Positions 46,547 to 58,480 of a DNA stretch of 64,000 nucleotides are shown piece by piece; position 1 is the first letter of the stretch, and each line of letters opens with the position of its first letter. The notes beneath the pieces were generated by a model. It did not search any database, was not told the origin of the DNA, and saw only the letters and a list, made by a program, of their open reading frames with translations. Source of the DNA: Fennellomyces sp. T-0311 (lineage: Eukaryota; Mucoromycota; Mucoromycetes; Mucorales; Lichtheimiaceae). Made by a program: the position numbers and the translations under genes. The DNA lies in the NCBI GenBank assembly GCA_025266875.1, contig JALLLT010000015.1, positions 310,001 through 374,000 of the forward strand. The letters are read 5' to 3'.

Positions 46547-48477
46547 ATGGCAACCATTCCCAAAGTATTGACGATCGCCGGCAGCGACAGTGGAGGGTAA
46601 GTGACAATTCTTACCGATCGACGTGAAACTAAGGCACATGTTCAACAGAGGCGCTGGTGTCCAAGCCGACATTAAGACCTTGACTTCCTTGGGTGTGTAC
46701 GGCAGTTCGGTATTGACATCGCTCACTTCGCAAAACACGCTCGGTGTCAATGGTATCCATGACGTTCCCACCGATTTCGTTCAAAAGCAACTCGAATCCG
46801 TATTGAGTGATATTGGTACGGACGCGATCAAGACGGGTATGCTTTCGTCGTCAGCTATTATCCACACGGTTGTCGAGACTTTGAAAAAATACAACCACGC
46901 CAACTTGGTTGTTGATCCTGTCATGGTATCCACAAGCGGATCCAAGCTGCTGGAGGATGGTGCCGTGGACAGCTTCATCAAGGAACTTTTGCCAATCACC
47001 ACTGTCTTGACGCCCAATGTACCTGAAACCGAAGTATTGCTCGGCATGGACGCCGGTTCAATCAAAACATTGGAACACGTTCGCGAAGCTGCCAAGAAAA
47101 TCGGTGCCTTGGGCCCCAATTTTGTCTTGGTGAAGGGTGGCCATTTGCCTCTGGAAATCAATGGTAAAAAGAAGGTGATCGATGTTTTGTACGAGTCTTC
47201 CGCTGGCGTGTATTTCGAAATCGTAAATGAGTATTTGGATACCAAGGATACCCACGGCACTGGATGCACTCTTTCCGCTGCCATTGCTGGTCATTTGGCT
47301 AAAGGACAAGATGGTAAAAAAAGGGCAGTTTGTACGTTGATATGAATCTCATTCATGTATTTTTAGTGGTGGGTGCTGTAAAGAGCGGAACAACGTACAT
47401 CCAAGATGCTATTCAATCATCCCTTGGTTCGCTTGGCCAAGGTGCAGGTCCCGTGAATCACTTCCACAACATTCATTCGAGACCCTATCCAGGGTATTGT
47501 TATTTTTTTTTCTACCTTTGATTTCGTTCGTTCTGACATTTTTTGTTTGTAGCAAGAGCTTTGTAAAGGCCTTGAAGGACAATCTTCCTGAAGGTCTATG
47601 GGACGAATTCATTAATCATCCGTTCGTTCGTGGTATTGCTGATGGCACCTTGCCAAAAGAAAGCTTTATCTTTTACCTCAAGCAGGATTATCTTTACCTT
47701 CAGCACTACGCTAGATCTGCTGCGCTGGCCGCATACAAATGTATAGTGATGCGGTTTCTTTTTTAAAAAAAAGCAATCGACCATACTAAGATTTTTTTTC
47801 TCTTCAATAGCTCCCAATATCGAGATGGCTGCTCAGAATGCGAGAATCATTACTCATATTCAACAGGAAATGCAGATTCATTTGAAGGTAGTTCACGTTT
47901 ATATACATGTATTGCATTTGGAAGCAAACCAACTCACTTTTTCCAGTACTGCTCTGAATGGGGTATCTCCAAAGAAGATATCCTGGCGACCAAGGAGAGT
48001 GTGTACAATGTTGCTTATACTCGATATGTCCTTGACAGAGGTGCCACAGGCGATCAACTCGATCTCCAAGTCGCCATGTCCCCTTGCTTATTGGGCTACG
48101 GTGATATCGGCGTAAACCTGTATAACGATCCCAACACCAAGCGCGGTCAGTTTTACAAAGCGTCACCGAGACATGGTTATTCATCTCGTTTTGTATTTAG
48201 AGGGTAACCCTTACTGGCCCTGGATCGAAAATTATGCAGAGGAAGGTTTCCAGGATGCTGTCAAGACTGGAAAAGGTGCGTAAAACACTTTTTTTTTTTT
48301 ACTTCTGTGGATATGCTCATATCTTATATGGAATATATATATATAGATCTTTTGGAAGAATTGGCGGTGCATCACGTATCTACATCCCCATCTCGCTTCA
48401 AGGAAGTTTGCGAGATTTTCGAGCAGGCCACTCGACTCGAGATTGCGTTCTGGCAAATGGGTCTCGATCGTAAATAG
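46547..48477 (+). CDS. THI20: Bifunctional HMP/HMP-P kinase and thiaminase II (THI20 type)
   Basis: Thiamine pyrimidine branch: the N-terminal half (ThiD) phosphorylates hydroxymethylpyrimidine and its phosphate, and the C-terminal half (TenA) hydrolyses thiamine breakdown products for salvage. Eight exons (46,547-46,596; 46,649-47,313; 47,367-47,493; 47,553-47,740; 47,811-47,887; 47,947-48,145; 48,201-48,275; 48,347-48,477) give 503 residues; yeast Thi20 has 551. ThiD marks: TIAGSDSGGGAGVQADIKT, VDPVMVSTSG, VLVKGGH and the catalytic DTHGTGCTLSAAIA. TenA marks: FIFYLKQDYLYLQHYARS, LGYGDIG and WIENYAEEGFQDAV. Both halves look intact. Confidence 0.95.
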
Positions 48478-48963
48478 ATCCATGCAAGTAAATATCGACT
48501 TTTATCCTCCCAAACTTAGATCAATCCATGTGTTTATTTCCAATCATTTGATTTTTATATGGCATCAGCATTTTTATGATCTGGAACAAAAGTGTTATCG
48601 ATTCTTTTACCAATTTTACGCATGCACTAACCAAAAATCCGTTTTGGTTACATACACAAGGCTGAAGCTCGTTTTTCTTTTCATGATAACGTGTCTGTGA
48701 GGTTTGGGAAAGAGGTGGCCTGACGTAGTTGACATAAGCTTTACTGTTCAATGCGCAAATGTTTGTCGTAGATGCAACATAACGGATCAAGACTCGTATC
48801 CAAAAGATGCATTTGTTGACTCCAAAGCAGTTGACTGTTCTGCAAAAGTCCACCAACCCTAAGCTGCTTTGGTTTAATGTTGGTATAATTCCGAATAATA
48901 CCGAGGGTGATGTTAAGTAGCATATAGTGTACATTTATCGATTGAAAGGTGGATAAGGTATAT
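48478..48963. other. Shared 3' region of two converg ent genes
   Basis: AT-rich stretch between the THI20-like stop and the SLC49-type transporter stop. It must hold both terminators. No ORF with support. Confidence 0.5.
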
Positions 48964-50815
48964 TTACAGGAACGCTTCTTTGTCTACAGCCGTTCGCTTC
49001 ATTTCACCGCTTAGCCATATACAAGGGACTGATCCTACACAAATAATTGCAGCCGAGACAGCCATGGAGAGCTTCATGTTATTTGGTGGATCAGCATCGG
49101 GACCTGCACGCAATGCGTCGGTGACCAACGTAAATATCAACATGGACACCGTCGACATTGACCAAATGATATTGGACGAAACTGACTCGGGTACTGGATA
49201 TGAAACTAATACAAATCACATGTTGAGAAAAACCAACTGCATGGCTAAACCAATTCAAACAACTTACTTTCACATGCATATTCAAGTTGAACGGGAAACA
49301 AGCCCATTGCGAAAAATCCAATCAAAAAACATATGGAAACAAGAACCCCAAACGCATTCGGCACAACTAGTGATCGATCAGTATATACCGTTATAAATTT
49401 ACAAATGGCAGAAAACTTACTTTCAAAGATAAGCATGATGTATGTTCCACATAGCATGGGAGTAAACATTTTGATGATCATCAAGTGCTGGGATGTTTTT
49501 CCTAACCAATAGCCAAGCAAACCGCCCCCGATAAATCCACTCAACATGAGTATTGAAGCTGCGATACCACTTTGTTGTTCCGTATAACCAAATGGTGCCG
49601 TTGCTTGGATAGCGACAACACTGATAGTAAAGTACATTCCAGCATTGACTGCCGTCAGAACGCAAATGTTCCAGAACTGGAAATTCTTGGCTAATGTTTT
49701 GACTCCTTGCCATACAGATGCTCGACTTGCCTCGGCACTTGCGGACGGTGCGTTGGCCGGTTTTCGTGGCGTAAACATGATGGGGATGGCACAACCAGTT
49801 GCAATAATCGCCACAATAACGAGCTGTAAAATAATAAATCGAGAATATCACAATGAAGTTTGTATCATCTGACGTCAGCATTTATCAAGGATTTTACAAG
49901 TTTTGGTTGAAAAAAAAAGAAGACATACTGTTTTCGGTACATGGTCTGCGGAAGTAGCAAGTGTCGGCATAAGGAGCGGTGAAACAAGCATACCGATAGA
50001 TAGAGCTAGAGCATAAATGAGAATGCATAACCTTTTGCCTTTTTTCCATCCTTTTCACTCTATGTTGATCGTCACATACAAATAAGTGTATTCCCAATCA
50101 CTCGATGCTGCGGCGCAAACCAGACAGAAACCAACTGTATATTACTGGAGGGTTAGCGTACCTTTTTGCAAAGATTCGATGGTCATTTCATACCGCAGGA
50201 GCCACACTAGAGAACAGGTTCGTGTTAGCGTGCATATTCTCAGAATATTTGCGACCAGTGACATTTTGTCACGATGACTTTACTTGTACACAAATGGCCC
50301 GCCGATGCTTGCCACTACTTGGCCAAGAACCACCATGGTATATCTTTGGTGTACTGGAACCAGAATGGAAATACACCGAATCCAGCAACCAATGCCGTTC
50401 ATACATCCGGACAGTACAATCTAATTGAATTATTATAAGCAAAATAAGTCAGAATATTGTAACCCAAAGAGAGATAGGAACTCACGCATAGTTTAATACC
50501 GAATCGGTCGTATGCCCAAGGAGCGAGGAGGGAAAAGATTGCGTTGGATATTGCAGCAATGTTCGATAACCAGTTCAGGTGTGACAAATCGACTTGCATC
50601 CATTCAGATAACGAAATTGGTGCACTTGAGCCGGTAGTCCACATTATGGCACACGCTGCGTTGACCAACATCACGCAAACAGTAACAAACCACGCAGTCC
50701 AGTGAGTTATTGGTGCTGACATGTTCTTTTCAAGAGTGATCACGTCTGATTCCATGCTGATTTCATTTGTATCGATTGTTTCCAGCTGTACTCGAGTATC
50801 ATGTGTTGGTTTCAT
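48964..50815 (-). CDS. Major facilitator transporter, SLC49/FLVCR-like
   Basis: Seven exons (50,486-50,815; 50,284-50,420; 50,080-50,144; 49,929-50,005; 49,421-49,823; 49,268-49,366; 48,964-49,205) join to 450 residues with about 12 membrane segments. Family-like stretches are WLSNIAAISNAIFSLLAPWA followed by YDRFGIKL, GCWIRC, GQVVASIGGPFVYN, QLVSVWFAPQHRVIGNTL and FAMGLFPVQLEYACE. In animals SLC49 members (FLVCR1/2, MFSD7, DIRC2) move heme, choline or related small molecules; fungal members are largely untested, so the substrate is unknown. The small third exon (65 bp) was placed by its conserved WFAPQHR motif and phase. It is convergent with the THI20-like gene. Confidence 0.85.
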
Positions 50816-51675
50816 TGTCTGTTCCTAATGATTTTTTTTGAAAAGAGAAAAAGGGAAACTATTTATTTGAGTGAGAAGGTTTTATGGAAAGAAATAAAGG
50901 ATGAGGGATAAAAAGAGGTTTATTTTAAACACTCCTATTACACTGTGCTTCGGCAAAATCCCAAGCTACAACAATTGGTGCTTGACTTTCGCATAAACAA
51001 AAAAAAGGATTAATTAGGCGGGACGTGAGGGGTAAAATGTGCCATTGACGCTTTCAGAATCAAATATAGACAATTTGCATTTGGTTCTCGGAAACGGTTT
51101 GTGGCGCTTCGAGAAGTGGGTCGTGTTGGTTACTGCCTGTTTGTTATGACACACAGTTTGATTGACATATGCACTAGGTTGGTTTGTATATTCTGTGTAT
51201 ATTGGCCCTTAAAAGATCCACCGATTGATAAAAGTATTACGTTGGCACTCAGGATACAGGATACCAGCGTACTGTGTGTGATTTCATTTTGAGTTTTGTA
51301 ACTGAAGGAAACGCGGGAAATCCTGGGTCCAATCGCCATGTGGTGGATACGCATGCATGTAGATAGTGGTATGCATCGATAGATTTTCTTGATCTGATGG
51401 TGAGCGTGTAGACAGTCTAGCCTGTCATACGGGGGATGACGGACCGATAACTCATCATGAGATATTTATAACAAAAACTATCGCCGATTAGGGGAGTATA
51501 GTTTTTGAAGAAGCCAATAACACGACGTGACAAGGCTGAAAGCGAATGACTGGTTCGGCTGAAGTTATTTCCGGCTGTTTTCCCAGCCAACAGGTGACAA
51601 TTGCATAAATGACAGCAGGCCTATGAGTTGTCTCTCTTTTTCTCTTTTTTTTTTTCCACTGTTTCACCGAAAAAG
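50816..51675. other. Divergent upstream region
   Basis: Holds the promoters of the SLC49-type gene (left) and the disordered-protein gene (right). No ORF with support was seen. A T-rich run directly precedes the ATG at 51,676. Confidence 0.5.
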
Positions 51676-52224
51676 ATGCAACCTGCTGAACCTATGGCCA
51701 TGCCAGACAACAACAATAATAATCAAGAAATACCTGTACACATCCCGCCTCAGATGGTGCTCGCTCCCGAGCAACGTCCGTATGAGCAAACACATATCAT
51801 CCGACGAGAAGACTTTGAAGATGACGAAGTCAACCGAAGCAACTTGTCTAGACACAGTCTTTCACCTGAACAACTGGGTGTTGTAGGATACGTCAAGGAT
51901 GTCGCTGGTTTTGTCAAGGATGCTGTACAAACAAGTCGGGCTAACAAGAAGGCTAGTAAGGAATCTTCGACAATGTCCTCGTCACCGCCACCAGAACGCC
52001 GTAGTAGAACAATAGAGAGCAGCAGCAGCAGTAGTAGTACTCTGTCTGCATCGCCACCACCTGAACGTCGCACACCAACGCCTTTGGCAGAGGCGGTGAC
52101 GAATTTGTTCCCTCAAGTCGACCCGACTGGCTCTGGTTGTACCCATGCTGATGAATTGAGACATGACCTTATGCGTACTAGCAGTCGAGAGTCTGGCGAT
52201 TCTCATAAACTTGTACATGAATAA
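51676..52224 (+). CDS. Intrinsically disordered protein, unknown function
   Basis: A single exon of 182 residues from ATG to TAA. The composition is low in hydrophobics and rich in Ser, Pro, Asn, Glu and Arg. It has an N-terminal Pro/Gln part, one short helix-like stretch (LGVVGYVKDVAGFVKDAVQ) that could bind a membrane or partner, and two copies of a SPPPERR motif flanking a Ser run. I do not recognise a family. The continuous frame between plausible start and stop, with its coding composition, supports a real gene. It converges on MHF1 with only 26 bp between stops. Confidence 0.6.
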   Translation: MQPAEPMAMPDNNNNNQEIPVHIPPQMVLAPEQRPYEQTHIIRREDFEDDEVNRSNLSRHSLSPEQLGVVGYVKDVAGFVKDAVQTSRANKKASKESSTMSSSPPPERRSRTIESSSSSSSTLSASPPPERRTPTPLAEAVTNLFPQVDPTGSGCTHADELRHDLMRTSSRESGDSHKLVHE

Positions 52225-52250
52225 ATAAAAAAAAAGCAACTATTTTACTC

Positions 52251-52793
52251 TTATTTCTTGCGCGTCTGTTTACGAGTAATCTCGGTAGCCGATTGGCATA
52301 TCAGCTCATACTGGGTTTAGGTATTTTTAGCGATAAAATGACATCATAGAACATACACTTACTAAACTGTCATTTCTGCGAGCACAGAGCTTTGAAGTAA
52401 CGTTAGCGAATGCACACCCAAACCAGACTAGTTCTATTGCAACTACCTTTACATCTTCCATGGATATGACAGCGCGCTTGGCATGCCTACAAAAAAAGAC
52501 TCAGAAGGGGGCCCCATGTGTATCGCTCAACTGAAACTCAAATTTACTTTGCGAATGCTTCCAAATCAAGCGCCATTTCCCCTAAATAAAGCTTTAGTCA
52601 CTTTTTCGTATGTTTCCTGCTCAGTTCTTTAACCTATTTGCACATAAACAACATCGGCAAGCGAGGAAACAAATGTTGAAGACACAGTTTTGCCTATTTT
52701 TCGGGCTATACTTTGAATGAGCGGATGTGTTTGCGCGTCGTGATCGATTAGAAAGGACCTTCTTGCTGGGCAATCTCGTCCACGGTTTGCCAT
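52251..52793 (-). CDS. MHF1: Histone-fold protein MHF1 (CENP-S)
   Basis: Partner of MHF2 (CENP-X). The complex stabilises FANCM-type helicases at stalled forks and is also part of the kinetochore. Five tiny exons (52,634-52,793; 52,548-52,581; 52,447-52,486; 52,363-52,389; 52,251-52,310) join in frame to 106 residues, a normal family length. Family pattern: STFVSSLADVVYVQIGEMALDLEAFAKHAKRAVISMEDVK then LCARRNDSL and a basic tail TRKQTRKK, with splits to be read as separate short motifs (EMALDLEAFAKHAKRA; ISMEDVK). All splice sites are GT-AG. The gene has no exon over 160 bp, so it does not show up as an ORF. Confidence 0.88.
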
Positions 52794-52974
52794 ATGGCCA
52801 TTTTAAGTCTCTAACCAGCTATTGTTAATGCATCGTACTGAACAGAATTAATCTATGAACGCAATGTACTTCTTCCTCGTCCATTGAACAATAAAAAAAA
52901 GCGCGCAAAAGTAAAAAAGGAAAAAAAAGAGGACGCGGGAGTTATGCGTTTTCGTGACTCTTACCACACCGACA
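52794..52974. promoter_or_regulatory. Bidirectional promoter of MHF1 and TEL2
   Basis: Only 181 bp separate the divergent start codons. Both core promoters must lie here unless they overlap coding sequence. A poly-A rich tract (about 52,890-52,930) lies inside. No defined operator was recognised. Confidence 0.55.
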
Positions 52975-55900
52975 ATGAACGAACAACTACGTGCACTTGA
53001 CGACGCCACGTTACCCGAAAACACACCTGATTTAGACGCGATCCGAGCATGTGTGGAACAACCATTAGAATGGGCGCGTTCGATACGCCCAGTTGCGTGG
53101 AAGCAGCATATTCGAACCATTGCCCAGATCGTGATTCCCAACTGGGCTTACGCGATAAGCAGCTTACGGGCAGCACTCAAAGACACCATGTTGCACGCGC
53201 CCAAAGTGAGCCTACCCATTATCCTCGACTGTCTTCATCATTCCAACGCAACTGCTTTGGAATTGTACATTGATCTCTTAAAACGCCTTACCGCTGATCC
53301 CGCTCTCTACTGCGACGATCGGTTTTTCTGCAATATGCTCTGCTCTGTCCCAACAAGGATAGCAAATGCGTTGGGTCTCGGAGGTACAGACAGCTGGTAC
53401 ATTGACAAGAATTACTTTGCTCGATTATCCAGGCAAGTGGCCCGCAATCCTCAACAATCCTATACCGGCGAGTTGCTGGGTAGAGTGATACGTCAGGGAC
53501 ATGCGGATGTTTCTATTGCTGCACTATACCCGATCGTTTTGGAGCAGGGAGGGAAAGGTTGGCCAGAGATATGGACTCTAGCTGAAAGCTATTCCTCCTC
53601 TGGTAAAATAACTGAGACATTCCTGCGCCTGGTTCAAAAGCAAGATTGTAGCATACAGAATGCCGCGAGTCAACTAGCTACAATTCTATTCGCGGATGGA
53701 AAATCTGTCCGAGTCGAAAACTTTTTATCACATGCTTATTTGCGACTTGCCAATGCTTCCTGGACGGATGCCACTACTCTCCGGATTGCCATGACTACAG
53801 CTATCTATGCAACAGAAGGAATAACAGCAAGGTAAATGAGGGATGAGAGCTATTTCTGGATTCAGTCTTATTATTGTGCCCGTAGATTAGATCATACACC
53901 CCTGTCTACAGAAAGTTTTTCCATGATTGACAAACTGATACGCTACCTTATTGATAAATGGGCAGACCCGGTGTTCTTGAAACATGGTAGCTATAGAGAA
54001 CAAGAATGTAAGTTTATTTTAAATATTGCTTTTTTGAGCTCTTTTTTTTGTTGAACGTTTCACTTAATAGATATCACAAGTGGGCTTGTGTATGCCGTGG
54101 GATATCTCTCAAGTGACCAGATCGATAGTATTATGAACGAGACAGCATTAAGGGGCTTTATCCATCGATGGTTTGAAAATACCGACATGATGAGAACCAA
54201 ACTTGCTGTGGTACGATCGACGGACAAGTTTGAATCGCTTTTCTTTTCCCCATTAATGAGGACTTCCAATAGGTAGTCGCTGAATCGCTATCACAATTAA
54301 CTGAAGAAGGCGACTCTCAGCTTAGCTTTGGAATATTAAATGATCAAGAAGATTTAAAATATCTGGAGATCAAAAAGCTGGCCACGAAACGGGATGCACT
54401 AACGGAAGGTAACTCAGAGAAGCTGGTATTCTGGGAAAGTTAAGCTGATCGATCGCACTAGTGAATATTGAGTCGGCATGTGACAATGTTCCAGGACCTA
54501 TTATAGAGGAATATCACAGCCCACAATCCAGTGATCAGGATCAGGATGACGAAGAGTTAGATCCCGATGCTCTCATTACAGGTGATCAAGGTTATACAAT
54601 TCATTTCATATATTTCAAGGATAGCCGCATCTAATTTAATACAGATAGCGATGACGACGATGAGTCTGATTTGGAGCCGTATCCCATGGAAGAAGAGTCA
54701 GATGACGACACAATGCAAGGCGGCAGTGATGTGGGAGTTAGAAAGAAGCGTGTGAAAGCACCAGTGTAAATGCATAATCGGCACCAAAGCGTGCTTCTTC
54801 TCGTACTGATGAACCCCTTGAGATTAGGTACATCCTAGATCTTATTAATTACTTAAAGGATGACGAAGATCCCATCAAGCTGGATATTGGTTTAAGTTCG
54901 GCAGAACAATTAATACGACAAAAGACAAATGTTGGAGCGGAGCTACGTAAGCTGAAAAACGGAACGGGACGGCAATCAAATGCGCTTACGTGTATTTATG
55001 CAATATAGGCGAGTCGGCAGTCGAACTAGCAAGGAGATTAATTGGGTTCCCAAAGGCATATGATTTGGATAATACGAGTGAACGACAAAAGTTAGCCCTT
55101 GCGACACTTGTTGCAGCAGTACCTGAAACAGTGGCAGGGTAATGTTGCAGTACAAAGCTATACATTTACCGGGTATTCATCCGCGCACTTCCCCCCCCCT
55201 TTAGTTACATGATTGATCAGATATTTGATCGGAATGCATCAATGGAGCAAAAGCAGACGATTCTTGCCTCAATTATTCTCGGAGTACGGGAGCTCGCGGG
55301 AATAACTACCCCAGATGACGATGGGGTAAGTAACTTTTCCATTGTGGTCGGTATTTTCTATATCTGAACAACTACTGTAGGTATTGAAAGATTTGGATAA
55401 ATGGTCCGCTATTGAAGAGCCGTCTGCAGCCACTACCACACTCGGAAAATCCCGCGTGTTTTCTCGAAGAATGGATGTAGAAAAAAAGAAAAAGACCCAG
55501 CGCAACAGGCTCAGCGGTCTTGCCGGCCCAGTGTTCTTTTTTCCTTTACTGGTTGGATGGTGGGAAGGGGCCCGAGGACGCGCAAGGTAAGGGAAGCAGG
55601 GATTTTCGTTAATGTGGTACCAAAATGTCTTTGTTTGGGTAACACAATAATTATCAGATCTTGGTTGGGTCGCGACGCATTGCTGGCTGAACGTTTTATC
55701 ATGACCTTGAATGTGATCATGCATTGCGCCAGTAAGCTCGGTACTACTTTCCCGTTTTAATCGATTCTGATTGTTGCACGCGACATTTTAGCTAATACTC
55801 CGGACAAAGGGCGCATTGTGACCGAGTATTTTGAGTTTGCATTGCCTCTTCGATTCCTCGACCTCCCACGCGCAGTTACTCGTGCAATACTATTAGGCTT

Positions 55901-56151
55901 CGACATCATAGTGAATGTCAGTTACAGCCAACAAGGTCTTTTGTTGTTGCAAGAGTACGCGCAACCGCTTGCCGAAACTAAAAAATGGCTGGAAGGTCCG
56001 CTCGATCAGATAAGATGATGGTCAAACAAACAATGCTAACATTACCTCTTGTCTGGTTTTAGACATCATGGAGCGAGTGAATGAGGATGAGCTGAAGCAA
56101 ATAGCGTTGCGCACACTTGCAAAGTTGATGGAGATATCAATGTCTAGCTAA
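52975..56151 (+). CDS. TEL2: TEL2/TELO2, telomere length regulation protein (TTT complex)
   Basis: With TTI1 and TTI2, a co-chaperone that folds PIKK kinases (ATM, ATR, TOR and, where present, DNA-PKcs). Thirteen exons (52,975-53,831; 53,886-54,007; 54,071-54,210; 54,273-54,408; 54,462-54,581; 54,645-54,765; 54,828-54,946; 55,009-55,138; 55,205-55,325; 55,381-55,586; 55,658-55,731; 55,792-55,995; 56,063-56,151) give 812 residues; human TELO2 has 837. Family marks: an acidic Ser/Asp linker (SDDDDESDLEP) preceding APVYILDLINYLKDDEDP, the TEL2 domain with SAVELARRLIGFP and ILASIILGVRELAG, and the C-terminal FFFPLLVGWW plus RFIMTLNVIMHCA. The acidic linker is the expected CK2-type site that binds R2TP. 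Confidence 0.92.
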
Positions 56152-56749
56152 AGTTATTAGTACATTGTAGTAGTTTACTCGCGTGTTGTTATCATGATAT
56201 TTGTCTGTTCCACAAAACTAGTTAAACAAAAGATTTAGCTTTGCGGATAACTCGATCTCAAACTTCACATTTTCGCTGACTGTTCTCGGATGAATCAGTA
56301 ACGAGATGAAGATATATCTATATTGTGCTGCTAGTAAAAAAACGAGGAGTTCCCGGTTTTGAACAATGTTAAATTGATTATCCGGGCGATCAGTTTTGCT
56401 TGTCGAATCTGCGGAGACCTAAAAAAGTTTTAGGGTAATCATCGTAGGGTTAGACTCACGGGACGATATCTGTCGATGGCATATGAGCATCTTTGTATAA
56501 CGAACACAGTGTATGTTGCCTACTTGAAGCGTCTTCTGAGGTTCCGGAAAAGCATTTAGTCCAGTTGATGTGTAACTTGTGCCACGGAGTCAGAGAATCC
56601 AAAGAAGCGCTGGGTCAAATGTGACACAAGTTCGTCATATATTATTCAGGGCACGACGTCTCAGTTAAAGAACTTCTCTTTCTCTCCATCTTTTGCCTCT
56701 CTTTCTTTTCTTTCTCTCTTCATTCATACTTCATACTCCTCTCCCCATT
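56152..56749. promoter_or_regulatory. TEL2 3' flank and promoter of the next gene
   Basis: Nothing coding is seen. A strong CT-rich pyrimidine tract (about 56,670-56,745) sits directly upstream of the ATG at 56,750. Such tracts are frequent in promoters and 5' UTRs of highly expressed fungal genes. Confidence 0.45.
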
Positions 56750-58225
56750 ATGGAAGGTGTTCTTTCCCTGCACGACTTGATACACGCAACTGATAAAGCA
56801 GAGCATGCTCTGGAGGACTTGACATCGGAGCAGATAACCTTAATCGAACAAACCATCCGCCGGGTTAAGAAGAGAAAGCTTGAAAGGGACGATGATGATG
56901 ATTATGTGCCGACTACGAGAAGAACATTGCCACGAACGGCTGCGTCGCGCAACACAAGTAACCGACATGAACCCACGGTTGAAATCCGTGATGGCGTTGA
57001 ATGGGTGTCTTTTGTCTACTCCCACAATCGTGTGCTCAAGCGCTATTCTATCCGAACGGACATTCAGACCGTCTCACTGGATTCTTTAGACGAACAGTTC
57101 AAGCTGGATAACTGCGTAAGTTGCTTATATTTACGTCTTAAAAAAAAAGCTCGCTTTTAGATTGACGTTTTGCAACAGGTATATCCGAGAGCAAATCTGC
57201 CCAAGGAGACGTATCGTGGCAACCGATGGAACTATGAAACCGAATGTAACCGGTTGGGGTGGAAGCTGGCATGGTTAAACAAAACAGAGATCGCTGGCAA
57301 ACGAGGTCTCATCCAACGTGCAGTGGACTCCTACCGTAATCGATCACCAAGCATGCGATCACGACGTGTGGCGCGTCAAGCCAAATTATTGAATGGCACC
57401 CTCCGGAAGCGCAAGCACCAATCCATACCTAGCACTATCGAGGAAGAAAATGAATCCGAAGAACAAAAAGAGCAGTATGAAGATGATATGGCAAGCTTTC
57501 CATCCACATTGGCTGCTGCCACAGTCAAGTCAGCTCATTCGCCAAAGACGCTTATAATGACGGACGACAATGATGGTCGCTATCGGATCAAGATCAACGT
57601 GGAGAATGTGGCACTGGATGCCATTCCCGAGGACTTTCGCATAGCCAACTGTGTTTTTCCGCGAGCCATGACGGCGGAAGCACACTACAATGACAAGAGA
57701 CGATGGATAGAAGAGACCATGTGCAATGAGCTTGCCTGGAAGCTTGCTTGGCTTAACCAGCGGTACTTGGCCGGAAAAAAGAACTTGCTGCAGCGCGCGA
57801 TGGACATGTATCGCGTCAAATTTATGCCGGCATTGCAACCACGCAAACAGCCTGCGACTGCCCCCAAGATGCCACCGATCGTGGATAGTAGCAGCCCATC
57901 GTCGCCTTCCAGTTGTTCGTCTACAGCTGAATCTTCATTGGACGATGATCCCATGATGCTACCGGCCCAGTTTTTGTCTGACTTGTCGTGTTTGGATAAC
58001 ATGATGCTCAACATGGTCGTCGAGCCGTCGTTTGTTTCTCCCTCGCCTTATACGGTCCAGATGCCAGATTGTCAACTCACCGCCGCTATGTATCCCCCCA
58101 CACCTACACCGACTACTACGACCACAACCATATCCACGATGGAATGCGAGGACGACAACTGGTTGAAGTTTGAACAGGATGACTTCAACTGCTCAAACTA
58201 CCTCTCCTATGATGGACTTTTTTAA
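56750..58225 (+). CDS. Protein with two copies of a Mucorales domain of unknown function (DUF8032-like)
   Basis: Two exons (56,750-57,115 and 57,179-58,225) give 470 residues. A domain of about 100 residues occurs twice (about 75-175 and 245-342). Copy 1 has NCVYPRANLPKETYRGNRW, CNRLGWKLAWLNKTEIAGKR and LIQRAVDSYR. Copy 2 has NCVFPRAMTAEAHYNDKRRW, CNELAWKLAWLNQRYLAGKK and LLQRAMDMYR. Between them lies a basic then acidic linker. The C-terminal 120 residues are Ser/Pro/Thr-rich and acidic. From memory the domain is DUF8032. The basic N-terminal patch (RRVKKRKLER) and acidic tail suggest a nuclear, perhaps transcriptional, role; this is inference. Confidence 0.8.
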
Positions 58226-58480
58226 CTGCATTGCAACACATACTTTTAACTTCATATTGCCCCCATCCCCCTGCTCTTGTATATACATCAACCATTCATT
58301 GCTCTACATATCCTCCCCATAACACTTGTAATATTTATATTTCTTAACATGCTACCTTCAACTCCCCCAATCTTCTGTACCTGCCTACTTACGGTACTCA
58401 TTTAGAAAAAAAAGTTCTTTAATATTTGTCTTTGAAATAAATCACCATCATGTTCATATATGTTAAAAGGAGGGAGGGTA

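Noticed and set aside
46100..46660. Possible TPP riboswitch at the THI20-like gene
   Set aside because: I searched by eye for the CTGAGA and ACCTGATC-type core in the 5' region and first intron and found neither.
52954..52974. GTG start seven codons before the TEL2 ATG
   Set aside because: Not an ATG; the ATG at 52,975 gives a normal N-terminus.
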